DNA of 64,000 nt from positions 1 to 64,000 of the forward strand of contig NZ_CP026304.1 of NCBI RefSeq assembly GCF_003054555.1, read 5' to 3'. The DNA comes from Streptomyces lunaelactis. GTDB taxonomy: Bacteria; Actinomycetota; Actinomycetes; Streptomycetales; Streptomycetaceae. The translations under genes and the position numbers were made by a program. The notes under the pieces are model-generated. The model saw nothing but the letters and a program-made list of their open reading frames with translations, was not told where the DNA came from and made no database searches. Each line of letters begins with the position of its first letter. Within the stretch, counting starts at the first letter, position 1. Shown piece by piece: positions 41,741 to 50,835 of the stretch.

Positions 41741-43217
41741 ACCCGTCCACCCGCAGCCCCTGCGGCCGCGGGTGGTGGAGACGCAGAGGACGCAGCGATC
41801 TGGACGCCCAGCCGGAGTTGTCGGGACTGCGGCAGCTGCTGAAGCGGTGCGTGGGCAGGCGATGCCGCAGGTGCGGATCAACTACCAGGCGGCAGGCGAG
41901 ATCAAGCGGCGCGTCAACGAGCAGCTGCTCGCCGAGCGCAAGACCAACCCAGCTCTGGTGGGGGCTGTGCGCGAGCAGCGCGGCCGGGCCCTGATCAACG
42001 AGGCCGTGTCCGTGTGGGCGGATGCGGCCGGCCACAGCGCCCGGCCGGTGTCCTCGCCCGATGAGCAGGCGCTCGCCGCGATGGTGTTCGACATGCTGTT
42101 CCGTGCCGGGCGGCTGCAGCGCTATCTCGACGACGCGCGGGTGGAGAACATCCTCATCAACGGGCACGACCAGGTCTATCTCGACTTCGGAGACGAACGC
42201 CTGGTGCGCGTGGAGCCGGTCGCTGACTCCGACGAAGAGCTCCGGGAGCTGGTGCGGGACCTGGCGCGCAACGGCGGGCAGAGTGAACGGACTTTTTCCA
42301 CCGGCAGCCCCCTCGTCGCCCTGCGTCTGGCCGATGGCTCTCGCCTCCAGGCCATGACGGAAGTGACCGGGGAGCGGACGTATGTGACGATCCGCCGTCA
42401 CCGCATCAAGGACGCCGACCTCGACGCCATGGTGCAGCTGGGCACCATCTCCCCCGCCCTTAAGGAGTTCTTGTCGGCGTGTGTGCGCGCCGAGCGGAAC
42501 GTGATGATCGTCGGCGAGCAGAACTCCGGCAAAACGTCCCTGCTGCGCGCCCTGCTCAAGGAGATCCCCGCCACCGAGCGGTTCGGGACGCTGGAGACCG
42601 AGTTCGAGCTGTGGGCCCACAAGAACGGCTTCCACCAGCAGGTGGTGCCCATGGAGGCACGGGAGTCCAACGGTGAGCGGGTCGATGGCCGCGCCGCCGG
42701 CGAAATCACCCTGATGGACCTGATGCAGCGGGCGCTGCGCATGTCGCTGACCCGGATCGTGGTCGGTGAGGTCCGCGGCCCGGAGATCACTGCGCTGATG
42801 CAGGCGCTGACGAACGGGCGCGGCGGGAATCTGTGCACGATGCACGCCTCCGAGCCGCATGTGGTCTTCGACCGGATCGCAGAGCTGTATCTGCTGGCAC
42901 AGGGCAACTTCAGTGAGCAGCTCGCCTACCGGCAGATCGCCAATGGGCTGCACCTCATCGTGTTCCTGTCCGTGGATGACACCGGTGGGCGCAAGCAGAG
43001 GTTTGTCTCCCACGTGTGGGAGATCACCGGCGTCGGCGAGGGCGGCCGGCCCGCCTACAACGAGATCTTCGGGCCCCTCCCGGAGTGGGATGAGCCCCGG
43101 GCCATGCCGCGCACCCCACCCTCCCCCGCCACGCTGCGGCGTCTGGAGCGGGCCGGGTTCGACGCCCAGTTGCTGCGCCAGTCGGCCGGGTCCTGGCCCA
43201 GGGGGGTGCGGGTATGA
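41730..43217 (+). CDS. cpaF: CpaF/TadA secretion ATPase
   Basis: The 495-aa product is the pilus-assembly ATPase. Walker A is GEQNSGKT at residues 262-269. The Asp box is FGTLETEFELW, Walker B is RIVVGEVRGPE, and the His box is GNLCTMHASEPHVV. The N-terminal domain has FDMLFRAGRLQRYLDDARVENILINGHDQVY as in CpaF. The frame opens 11 bases before the upstream stop; Met45 (AMPQVRINYQ) is a second possible start. Confidence 0.9.
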   Translation: MHAEPVHPQPLRPRVVETQRTQRSGRPAGVVGTAAAAEAVRGQAMPQVRINYQAAGEIKRRVNEQLLAERKTNPALVGAVREQRGRALINEAVSVWADAAGHSARPVSSPDEQALAAMVFDMLFRAGRLQRYLDDARVENILINGHDQVYLDFGDERLVRVEPVADSDEELRELVRDLARNGGQSERTFSTGSPLVALRLADGSRLQAMTEVTGERTYVTIRRHRIKDADLDAMVQLGTISPALKEFLSACVRAERNVMIVGEQNSGKTSLLRALLKEIPATERFGTLETEFELWAHKNGFHQQVVPMEARESNGERVDGRAAGEITLMDLMQRALRMSLTRIVVGEVRGPEITALMQALTNGRGGNLCTMHASEPHVVFDRIAELYLLAQGNFSEQLAYRQIANGLHLIVFLSVDDTGGRKQRFVSHVWEITGVGEGGRPAYNEIFGPLPEWDEPRAMPRTPPSPATLRRLERAGFDAQLLRQSAGSWPRGVRV

Positions 43218-44128
43218 CCGGCGGCCTGTGGTGGAGCGTGTGCGGCGCGCTGCTCGCGGCGGGTGTCGTGGCGATGGCCGTGGCGGTCGCGGGGACGACC
43301 GCGCCGAAGGGACCGCCGGTTCTCGTGCGGTGGCGGGCACGGTGGTTGTCCGGCCCCGATCAGCAGCAGCGGGCCGCACGGCAGCGGACGCTGCTCGGCG
43401 CAGCGGCCGTGGTGGGTGGCCTGGTGTGGCTGGTCACCGGGGTGTTCGTGGCGGCGCTGCTGCTGGGTACCGCGGTGGTGGGAGTGCCGTGGCTGCTCGC
43501 GCCGACCGCGTCCACGACGCAGCGGATCGCCAAGCTGGAAGCCCTCGGCGAATGGACCCAGCGCCTGTCGGATGTCATCCGCCTCGGATTCGGGCTGCAA
43601 CAGGCCCTCACCTCGAGCAGGAAGAACGCCCCGCCGCTGCTGGAGCGCGAAGTGGCCGAGTTGGCCGAGAAGCTGCAGGCAGGCTGGCATCCACGCGAAG
43701 CCCTCGAGGACTTCGCGAACCAGCTCGACGACGTGACCGCGGACAAGGCTTGCGCCGCCCTCACCCTGTGCGCGAATGATCCCGGACCCGGCCTCGCCCA
43801 GGCACTCGAGGACCTCGCGGTATCGGTACGCGAAGAGGTCGCGGAGCGGCGCAAGATCGAAGCCGACCGGGCCAAGTCCCGCACCGCGGTCCGCTGGATG
43901 ACGATCATCACCGTCCTCATCGTCCTGGCCGGGTTCGCCGTCCCCACCTACACCGCCCCCTACGCAAGCGCGGTCGGCCAGCTGGTCCTGGCCCTGCTCT
44001 CAGGGGCGTTCACCGCCGTCCTGGTGTGGATGAGGTCGCTGGCCAGCCACCGCCCGGTACCGCGGTTCCTCATCAACGACCCACGCAGCCGCGTCAAGCA
44101 GCCCGAACCAGCGGAGGTCCAGCCATGA
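43214..44128 (+). CDS. tadB: TadB-like inner-membrane pilus platform protein
   Basis: The 304-aa product has spans at the N-terminus (SVCGALLAAGVVAMAVAVAG, GAAAVVGGLVWLVTGVFVAAL) and C-terminus (TIITVLIVLAGFAVPT, QLVLALLSGAFTAVLVW), enclosing a type II secretion F domain (TQRLSDVIRLGFGLQQALTS, HPREALEDFANQLDDVTADK). ATG overlaps the CpaF stop (ATGA). Confidence 0.9.
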   Translation: MTGGLWWSVCGALLAAGVVAMAVAVAGTTAPKGPPVLVRWRARWLSGPDQQQRAARQRTLLGAAAVVGGLVWLVTGVFVAALLLGTAVVGVPWLLAPTASTTQRIAKLEALGEWTQRLSDVIRLGFGLQQALTSSRKNAPPLLEREVAELAEKLQAGWHPREALEDFANQLDDVTADKACAALTLCANDPGPGLAQALEDLAVSVREEVAERRKIEADRAKSRTAVRWMTIITVLIVLAGFAVPTYTAPYASAVGQLVLALLSGAFTAVLVWMRSLASHRPVPRFLINDPRSRVKQPEPAEVQP

Positions 44129-45006
44129 ACGCCACCACCACCCTGGTGATCTGCGGATGCGCAGCGGGCGCCGGTGTGGCGCTGCTGGTGCGGGAGATGG
44201 TGCCGGCCGCGCCGAAACTCGGCCCGGCACTGCGCCGGTTGAACCCGCCCCCAGCCCGCGGCGACGGTGCTGCGACGCCTGCGGCGGCCAGCACGCTGTG
44301 GGGTGGCTGGCTGGTCGACCGGGCGCCCGGTGCCCTGCCGCGGGCGGATCTGCTCCTGATCGGGCAGAGCCCGGAACAGTTCCTGATCACCAAGGCCGGA
44401 CTCTCTCTGATGGGGCTGTTGCTGCCGGTCCTGGTGGTGGCGGGATGGATGCTGATGGGGCTGGGTGTGCCGCTGTTCATCCCCGGCATCGTCGGCATCA
44501 TCGCGGCGGCCGCACTGTGGTTCGTGCCCGACTGGCACGTCCGCGACCAGGCCGCCAAGGCCCGCTCCGAGTTCGCCCACGCCGCTGCCGCCTATCTCGA
44601 GCTGGTGGCGATGCGGATGAGGTCGAATGTCGGCGCCTCGCAAGCCCTGGAGGACGCGGCCCGGGTGGGACGCGGCTGGGCGTTCACTCGCCTCCAGGAA
44701 GCTTTGCTGCGGGCGCGGACGGAGAAGTCCTCCCCCTGGGATGCGCTGGCCGACCTCGGCGACCAGCTCAGGCTGCCGATCCTGGCCGACGTCGCCGACA
44801 TCATGCGGCTCTCCTCCAACGACGGCGCCCCCGTCTACGACACCCTGCGCGCCCGGGCCAGGAGCCTGCGCACTGAACTGCTCGCCGCGCAGGCAACCGA
44901 GGCGAACGCGGACAGCGAAAAGATGAGCGCGCCCGGCGCGCTCCTCGCCGCGATCGTCATGTTCGCCATCGCCTTCCCCGCCGTCCTGAACATGTTGTTC
45001 CTCTGA
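44125..45006 (+). CDS. tadC: TadC-like inner-membrane pilus platform protein
   Basis: The 293-aa product has a type II secretion F domain (YLELVAMRMRSNVGASQALEDA, SPWDALADLGDQLRLPILADVADIM-type region) flanked by spans (LMGLLLPVLVVAGWMLMGL, FIPGIVGIIAAAALWFVP, LLAAIVMFAIAFPAVLNMLF). It pairs with TadB. ATG overlaps the tadB stop. Confidence 0.9.
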   Translation: MNATTTLVICGCAAGAGVALLVREMVPAAPKLGPALRRLNPPPARGDGAATPAAASTLWGGWLVDRAPGALPRADLLLIGQSPEQFLITKAGLSLMGLLLPVLVVAGWMLMGLGVPLFIPGIVGIIAAAALWFVPDWHVRDQAAKARSEFAHAAAAYLELVAMRMRSNVGASQALEDAARVGRGWAFTRLQEALLRARTEKSSPWDALADLGDQLRLPILADVADIMRLSSNDGAPVYDTLRARARSLRTELLAAQATEANADSEKMSAPGALLAAIVMFAIAFPAVLNMLFL

Positions 45007-45059
45007 CCTAGCTTCCCCGGTGGGCGGGACGGAGTGGCAATGATCAAGGAGAGGAAGCA

Positions 45060-45311
45060 GTGAACGAAGCAGTCAAAACAGCAGTCCGGGACGCGCCGTT
45101 GAGGGCAGCCGTCAGGGCCGCGGGCCTCGCACACACCGCCCGTACACGCCTGGAAGCGGCCCGCACGGAAATCGCCGAGCGCGGCGACCGCGGCGACGGC
45201 CCCATCCCCACCGTCATCATCTTGCTCGTCACCATCGCCGGAGCCCTCACCATCGCCGGCGCACTGGCCGCGCTGTATGCCAAGTACGGCGGGAAGCTGA
45301 CCGGCCCATGA
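45060..45311 (+). CDS. Flp-pilin-size membrane peptide
   Basis: The 83-aa product has a basic/acidic N-terminal helix and one C-terminal span (IPTVIILLVTIAGALTIAG). By size, position after tadC and before TadE-like genes it is the candidate pilin subunit, but the usual pilin cleavage motif (G followed by xxxxEY) is not evident; GDGPIPTV could be a divergent site. GTG at 45060 has AAGGAGAGGAAGCA. Confidence 0.7.
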   Translation: MNEAVKTAVRDAPLRAAVRAAGLAHTARTRLEAARTEIAERGDRGDGPIPTVIILLVTIAGALTIAGALAALYAKYGGKLTGP

Positions 45312-45715
45312 GCGGAGCGTTGCGGGCACGGTTCGGCGACCGGGGGGCCGCCGCGATCCAGGCCGCGATCATCTACCCGATCGCACTGGCCGTGGCCATC
45401 ACCGCAGTGCAGGCCGCGATGTGGGGCTACGCCCGCAACATCGCGCAGAGCGCCGCCCGCGAAGGCGTCACCGCCGGGCGCATGTACGGGGCGAGCCCCG
45501 CCGACGGCGCCGCCCAGGCCCGCAGCGCGCTGGAGCGTCTCGCCGGCAACAACCTCACCCACCGGTCGGTGTCCGCTGCCGGAAGCACTCCCGAACGGAT
45601 CCAGATCCGCGTGTCCGGGACGGCGATGTCGCTGATTCCGGGGGTGCCGAACTGGCAGGTGTCCGCGCTCGCTTCCGGCGCCGTCGAGCACTGGACCCTC
45701 CCGCAGGAAGGCTGA
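45308..45715 (+). CDS. TadE-like pseudopilin
   Basis: The 135-aa product starts with DRGAAAIQAAIIYPIALAVAIT, the TadE-type N-terminal hydrophobic segment preceded by a Gly, then an outside domain (AREGVTAGRMYG, RIQIRVSGTAMSLIPGVP). ATG overlaps the previous stop (ATGA). Confidence 0.8.
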   Translation: MSGALRARFGDRGAAAIQAAIIYPIALAVAITAVQAAMWGYARNIAQSAAREGVTAGRMYGASPADGAAQARSALERLAGNNLTHRSVSAAGSTPERIQIRVSGTAMSLIPGVPNWQVSALASGAVEHWTLPQEG

Positions 45716-45720
45716 CATCC

Positions 45721-46164
45721 GTGACGCCGTTCAGGGGCAGGGACACGGACCGGGGCAGCTCCCCGATCGAAGCGGTCATCATCGTGCCGCTGCTCATCAG
45801 CCTCGGGCTCCTTTTCCTGGCCGCTGCCCGGCTCTCGCTGGCCGGGCAAGCCGCGGACGCGGCAGCCGAGCACGCCGCCCGGGCGGCCTCACTCGCCCGC
45901 ACGCCGGGCGCGGCACAGTCCGCAGCACAGGCGGCGGCTGCCGACTCGCTGGCAGGGGAGGGGCAGCCGTGCACTGCCACACGCGTGCGTGCGCACACGG
46001 CCGGTCTCACGGTGCCAGTCGGGCAGGTGTCCAGTGTCACCGTCACCGTCTCCTGCACCGTGCCGCTGGGTGACCTGTTCTTCCTCGGCCACGCAGGCCC
46101 CGGAACCCGCACCGTGACTTCATCGTTCACCTCGATCGTCGACGCCTACAGAGAGAGGAGTTGA
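45721..46164 (+). CDS. TadE/TadG-like pseudopilin
   Basis: The 147-aa product begins DRGSSPIEAVIIVPLLISLG, a textbook TadE-like N-terminal motif with Glu at position +5 of the segment, and continues with an Ala-rich helix (AADAAAEHAARAASLART) and a beta domain with a Cys pair (QPCTATRVRA, SSVTVTVSCTVPLGD). GTG at 45721 follows GGAAGGCTGACATCC. Confidence 0.8.
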   Translation: MTPFRGRDTDRGSSPIEAVIIVPLLISLGLLFLAAARLSLAGQAADAAAEHAARAASLARTPGAAQSAAQAAAADSLAGEGQPCTATRVRAHTAGLTVPVGQVSSVTVTVSCTVPLGDLFFLGHAGPGTRTVTSSFTSIVDAYRERS

Positions 46165-46170
46165 GCAGCA

Positions 46171-46638
46171 GTGGGGCACAACTCGCGGGCGTGGGCACGG
46201 TATCGGCGCTGGCAGGGCCGCGACCGTGGCGGCATCTCCGTGTTCGCCGCCATCATCGCCGTCCCGCTGCTCGCACTCGGCGGGCTCCTCGTCGTCGACG
46301 GCACCGGCAAACTCCGCGCCACCGAACGGGCCGACGCCCTCGCCATGGAAGCCGCCCGGGCCGGCGCCCAAGCCATCGACCCAGCCCAGGCCATCGAAGG
46401 CGACGCGGTCGTCGCAGACCCCCAGGCGGCAGCAGCGGCCGTGCGGGCCTATCTGGGCCGCGCCGGGGTGAGCGGCGCCGTGACCTTCACCGGCGGCGGA
46501 ACCCGCCTGCAGGTCACGGTCCACGACGCGTACGACACCAAGTTCCTCCCCCTGATCGGCGTCTCCCAGATGCCTGTGACCGGCCAAGGTCAAGCCACCC
46601 TGCTCCACGGCATCACCGTTCCCGAGGAAGGCCCCTGA
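46171..46638 (+). CDS. TadG-like pilus-assembly protein
   Basis: The 155-aa product has DRGGISVFAAIIAVPLLALGG, a Tad-type N-terminal span, a helix (RATERADALAMEAARAGAQ) and a beta domain (AVTFTGGGTRLQVTVHDAY). GTG at 46171 has AGAGAGGAGTTGAGCAGCA. The TGATG at its end is shared with the next start. Confidence 0.8.
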   Translation: MGHNSRAWARYRRWQGRDRGGISVFAAIIAVPLLALGGLLVVDGTGKLRATERADALAMEAARAGAQAIDPAQAIEGDAVVADPQAAAAAVRAYLGRAGVSGAVTFTGGGTRLQVTVHDAYDTKFLPLIGVSQMPVTGQGQATLLHGITVPEEGP

Positions 46639-49600
46639 TGCGACCGCAGGCCTCGCACTCCCCCGCACAGCGGCCCTCCCGCCCCGTTGGCAGCCTGCTA
46701 CGAGCCCTGGGATCACTCGTCGTGCTCGTCGCACTGCTGACAGGACTCCCGTGGCTGCTGTGGGAAGCGATCTGGGCCGCGGCGCCTGCCGGGATGGACG
46801 ACCTCACCCACCTGTTCACCCGCCAGGACACCTCCGGGGCGTTCATCCTGGCGCTCGCCGCCGTGGGCTGGATCAGCTGGGGCTCCTTCGCCCTGGCGCT
46901 GCTCCTGGAGATACCGGCACAGCTACGCGGCCGAACCGCTCCCCGCCTGCCGGGCTTCCGCCTCAGCCAGCGCGTCGCCGCCACACTCGTCGGCGGCCTC
47001 CTGGTGCTGCTGCCCACCGGTACCGCCATGGCCTCCCCCGCCCAGGCCTCGCCCACCCTTGCCGCCGAGCAGCTGCCCGGGCACGGCGGCCCCACCGCGG
47101 CGGCCACCGCCCGAGCCGATGGTGGCGGAGGGCAACAGCAGCCGGAAGCTGCCGAGTCGGGCGCCGGGCAGCGTGTGTACACGGTCCGCGATGTGCGGCC
47201 CGCCGAAAGCCTCTGGCAGATCGCCGAGAACGAACTCGGCAGCGGCGAGCTGTACACCCGCATCGCCGACCTCAACGATGGCCGCACCATGGCCGACGGC
47301 AGCGTCTTTCACGCGGACGCGTCCATCAAGCCCGGCTGGACGTTGCTCCTCCCCGCTGACCACACCTCCCACGCGGCGGCCAAGCCTCCTCCTGCCCCGA
47401 CCTTCCAACTTCTCGGCAGTCAGCAGGAATCCGACGACAGCTACACGGTCGAGCCCGGAGATTACCTGTCGAAGATCGCTCAGGAGCAGCTCGGTGACGG
47501 CGACCGGTGGCCTGAGTTGTACGACGCCAACCGGGACCAGGTCCAGGACCCCGACCTCATCTACCCGGGCCAGCAACTCGATCTCCCGGCCCAGCGCTCG
47601 CCCGTGCCCGGAGAGTCCACCGACCCTGCCGAGCCGCCACAGCACAACTCGCCGCCGGCCGACGACGATGCACCGCAGGGCAACGGAGACGGGGCAGAAC
47701 CCGAGAGCGACGGGGCCCCGGAGACGGCGGTGCCATCGCATGAGGCGCCTGCCGACCGGGGGGACCATCAGGTACCGCCCGTGGGGCCGACCAGTCCGGG
47801 GGGAGTTGCGTCGAAGACGCCCTCCGCCACTCCGGCTCCGACCTCGCAGGCGCCAACCACTCCGGCGGCGTCCTCCCCTGCCATCGCGGCGCCCGATTCC
47901 GTTACGGAAGAGGGCCAGTCCGGCATCGGCGTGCGGGAAGTCGCCGGGGTCGGGATGCTGTTGGCGGCCGGCCTGCTGGCCACGCTCAGCCTCAAGCGGA
48001 TTCTGCAGCGCCGACGCCGCAAGCCCGGCGAAACCATCGCCATGCCGGAAGAGACCGGGCAGCTCGAGCAGGTCCTCGCCGCGACCCAAGAGCCGGGCAG
48101 TATCCACCTCCTCGACACCGCGCTGCGCACACTCGCTCACCACGCACAGCACGAGGGCGAGCACCTGCCGTCCATCCGAGGCGCACGCGTCACCGCCCGC
48201 ACCGTCGAACTGCTCCCCGACGACACAGAACTAGAGCCACCGCCGCCGTTCACTCGCGGCACCGATGCGTGGTGGCGGCTCAACCCGGATACCCCGCTCC
48301 TGGACTCGGACGCCGCAGCCGCGCCATACCCCGGCCTGACGACCATTGGCACCGACCCGGACGGCGGACACCTTCTCCTCAACCTTCCTCACACCGGCAC
48401 CCTTCTCCTGGACGGCACGCCCTCCGAGGTCCTCGCCACAACTCGGGCGATCGCATTGGAGGCAGCCACCTGCGCGTGGAGCGATCACGCCGACATCCTG
48501 ACCGTCGGTCTCGGCAACGACATCGCCGCTCTGCTCCCACAGGGACGGATCCGCCCGGTGCCGCACCTTCGCGCTGCGCTCAGCGACCTGGGCGAACTCC
48601 TCCTGGAATCACACCAGGTCGCCGATGAAGAGGAACCGGTCTGCCCGCTGCCCTGGGTGCTGATCTGCGCAGCGGAGGCCACCGAATCCGATGCGTGGGA
48701 ACTCGCCGACGCTATCTCCAAAGCACGGCATCTGCCCGTTGCCCTCGTGCTGCCGGCCTCGGTCGCAGGAGGATGCTTTCCCGACGCCGAGCGCCTGGCC
48801 GCAGCCACCGACACGCTCCAGCGGTGCGAGACGCTCGATTCGGATCTCGCCATCCAGTACGTCACCGAAGCCGACTACGAGAGCTTCGTCCAGACATTGG
48901 CCACGACCGAAGACCCTGCCTCCCCAGCCGAGGGCCCCTGGCAGTCCGTCCCGGACGCCCACCTCGACACGAGTACAGCAGGCGCATCAGCCGGCGGACC
49001 AGGCGCGGCTGGTCGTGCAGCCCCATTCCCCGCCCTGGCAGCCGCCGCCGGGACCCCCACGTCATTCCGCATCGTCTCCCCCACCACTCCCAATACGGGC
49101 ACGGGCGAACCTGACGCCGTCGAAAGCGAGAGCACCAGGAATCCGACGCAGAGCAGCGCGGTTGAGGACGACGACCCGATCGACCTGCACACGCCCGAAA
49201 TCAGCATCCTCGGCCCCATCCTCGTCTCCGGGATCAAGGCCTCCGGACACGGCAACAGGCTCGCCACACTCGCCGCGCTCGTGTACTTCAAGCCGGGACG
49301 CAGCGCCGAGGTTCTCTGTGAAGCGATGGAGCCGCGCAAGCCGTGGTCGAAGATGACATTGCAGGCGCGTATGTCCGAACTCCGCAACCGCCTTGGGGTC
49401 GATACGGACGGGGAGCCGTATCTGCCGCGGGAACGCAGAGACGGCTACCGGCTCTCCCCGAAGGTTCGCTGCGACTGGTCGCGTTTCCAATCCCTCGCCG
49501 AGCGCGGCCTCGCTAGAGGCCCAGGCGCCGGTATGGGTGACCTCGAGTCCGCTCTGCGCCTGGTCCGGGGCCGTCCATTTGGCGGGGCCGATCACGATTG

Positions 49601-49925
49601 GGCCTCCCCGCTCGTTCAGGAAATGCTGGCCCGGATCATCGACGTCGCTCATACCCTCGCGACGTGGCATCGCACCGGCCCGGACCCGGACCTGGATGCC
49701 GCGCGCCGAGCGATCACGGTCGGGCTCGACATTGATGACAGCGCCGAGATCCTCTACCAGGCGTGGATGCTCATCGACGACCAGGTCGGCAACCGCGCTG
49801 GAGTTCTCAAGGCCATTGAGACTCTCCAGGCCGTCAATCGGCGTCTGGACGTCAGCATGGAACCGGCCACCGAGCGAGTCATCGACAACATCTTCAGCAA
49901 GCCTGCACAGCTCCAGAGGCTCTGA
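46638..49925 (+). CDS. Large membrane protein with two LysM and a C-terminal BTAD regulator domain
   Basis: The 1095-aa product has three N-terminal spans (about 20-45, 72-92, 113-133), two LysM-type motifs (from about 179, VRPAESLWQIAENELG; from about 267, VEPGDYLSKIAQEQLGDG), a Pro/Ser/Glu-rich linker, another span near 433 (VAGVGMLLAAGLLATL), and a cytoplasmic half ending in a winged-helix plus BTAD region (from about 852, ISILGPILVSG; LQARMSELRNRLGVD; SFGG-type GRPFGG). It could sense the wall through LysM and report to the cytoplasm. It ends the Tad operon. Confidence 0.85.
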   Translation: MRPQASHSPAQRPSRPVGSLLRALGSLVVLVALLTGLPWLLWEAIWAAAPAGMDDLTHLFTRQDTSGAFILALAAVGWISWGSFALALLLEIPAQLRGRTAPRLPGFRLSQRVAATLVGGLLVLLPTGTAMASPAQASPTLAAEQLPGHGGPTAAATARADGGGGQQQPEAAESGAGQRVYTVRDVRPAESLWQIAENELGSGELYTRIADLNDGRTMADGSVFHADASIKPGWTLLLPADHTSHAAAKPPPAPTFQLLGSQQESDDSYTVEPGDYLSKIAQEQLGDGDRWPELYDANRDQVQDPDLIYPGQQLDLPAQRSPVPGESTDPAEPPQHNSPPADDDAPQGNGDGAEPESDGAPETAVPSHEAPADRGDHQVPPVGPTSPGGVASKTPSATPAPTSQAPTTPAASSPAIAAPDSVTEEGQSGIGVREVAGVGMLLAAGLLATLSLKRILQRRRRKPGETIAMPEETGQLEQVLAATQEPGSIHLLDTALRTLAHHAQHEGEHLPSIRGARVTARTVELLPDDTELEPPPPFTRGTDAWWRLNPDTPLLDSDAAAAPYPGLTTIGTDPDGGHLLLNLPHTGTLLLDGTPSEVLATTRAIALEAATCAWSDHADILTVGLGNDIAALLPQGRIRPVPHLRAALSDLGELLLESHQVADEEEPVCPLPWVLICAAEATESDAWELADAISKARHLPVALVLPASVAGGCFPDAERLAAATDTLQRCETLDSDLAIQYVTEADYESFVQTLATTEDPASPAEGPWQSVPDAHLDTSTAGASAGGPGAAGRAAPFPALAAAAGTPTSFRIVSPTTPNTGTGEPDAVESESTRNPTQSSAVEDDDPIDLHTPEISILGPILVSGIKASGHGNRLATLAALVYFKPGRSAEVLCEAMEPRKPWSKMTLQARMSELRNRLGVDTDGEPYLPRERRDGYRLSPKVRCDWSRFQSLAERGLARGPGAGMGDLESALRLVRGRPFGGADHDWASPLVQEMLARIIDVAHTLATWHRTGPDPDLDAARRAITVGLDIDDSAEILYQAWMLIDDQVGNRAGVLKAIETLQAVNRRLDVSMEPATERVIDNIFSKPAQLQRL

Positions 49926-50087
49926 TCTGGCACTCCCCACGCTCGAAACGGAGCCCAGGAACACTGCCCACACCAGCCGGCCAGACATGTCGAAAGCCGG
50001 GCGCCGGACCGCGACGGGGGTGCGCAGCCCGGCACCCGGCTCCCACCGAGCCTACGACGCCAACCCTCGCAAAGGGGGCAGGTCTCA

Positions 50088-50457
50088 CTATCGTGCCGGG
50101 GCAGTTGCCTTCACCTGATGCCGGGCAGCAGCCAGCAGTTCCGACCGCGCGGCGGACTCCCCCGCCGGCGGGCGCGTCTGCCACTCGGCCAGAACATCGC
50201 GCACCGCCGCGCACACCGCCCGCACCTGCACAACCAGACCGGCCTCCAGTCCAGCCACACGACCGTCACCGGGACCAGTCACCACCGCGGTGCCGTACAA
50301 GCCGTAGGGAATGTCCAAGCCGCGCCATGCGCAAGCAAGCGCCCACACCGCCACATTGAACTCCCGGCCGGGCTCCCCTGGGCCACCGCCATGGACGTGC
50401 AGCAACGCGCGCCGGTGATACACGCCTGCATCCACCGTGCCGCCCAGCAGGTCGCGC
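50088..50457 (-). pseudogene. IS3-interrupted plasmid gene, C-terminal part
   Basis: Minus-strand codons downstream of the IS encode DLLGGTVDAGVYHRRALLHV, GREFNVAVWALACAWRGLD and VQVRAVCAAVRDVLAEWQ, ending with a TAG at 50088-50090. Joined to the N-terminal part at 51789-51880 after removing the IS and one 3-base duplication, the frame reads through without gap (QRQVLRDLLGGTVDAG). The intact product would be about 153 residues of unknown function. Confidence 0.85.
50455..50457. repeat. 3-bp target duplication (CGC), left copy
   Basis: CGC flanks the left end of the IS3-family element; the second copy is at 51789-51791. Confidence 0.75.
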
Positions 50458-50508
50458 TGAACCGCCCCGGTTCGAATGGAGACTCGATTCCGTGTAAGGA
50501 TCAGAGTC

Positions 50509-50835
50509 ATGGCACGTCCCTCCTCCTATCCCCCTGAGCTGCGCAAGCGCGCGGTGCGCATGGTCGCCGAGGTCCGCGGTGACTATCCGACAGAGTCAGC
50601 CGCGATCAACGCGGTGATGGCCAAGCTGGGCATCGGCTCACGCGAGACACTGCGCAAGTGGGTCCGCCAGGACCAGATCGACTCCGGGACCCTGCCGGGG
50701 GCGACGAGCGAGGAGTCCGCGCAGATCAAGGCGATGAAGAAGGAGATCGCCGAACTCAAGCGCGCGAATGAGATCTTGAAGGCCGCGGCGAGTTTCTTCG
50801 CGGCCGAGCTCGACCGGCCACTGCCTCGCTCGTAA
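50509..50835 (+). CDS. IS3-family transposase OrfA
   Basis: The 108-aa product has the HTH_Tnp_1-type N-terminus (SSYPPELRKRAVRMVAEVRG, SRETLRKWVRQDQID) and the leucine-zipper-like helix (IKAMKKEIAELKRANEILK). ATG at 50509 follows GTAAGGATCAGAG; an earlier ATG at 50476 lies close to the IS end. OrfB lies in the -1 frame and overlaps the OrfA end, so a frameshift product is expected. Confidence 0.9.
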   Translation: MARPSSYPPELRKRAVRMVAEVRGDYPTESAAINAVMAKLGIGSRETLRKWVRQDQIDSGTLPGATSEESAQIKAMKKEIAELKRANEILKAAASFFAAELDRPLPRS

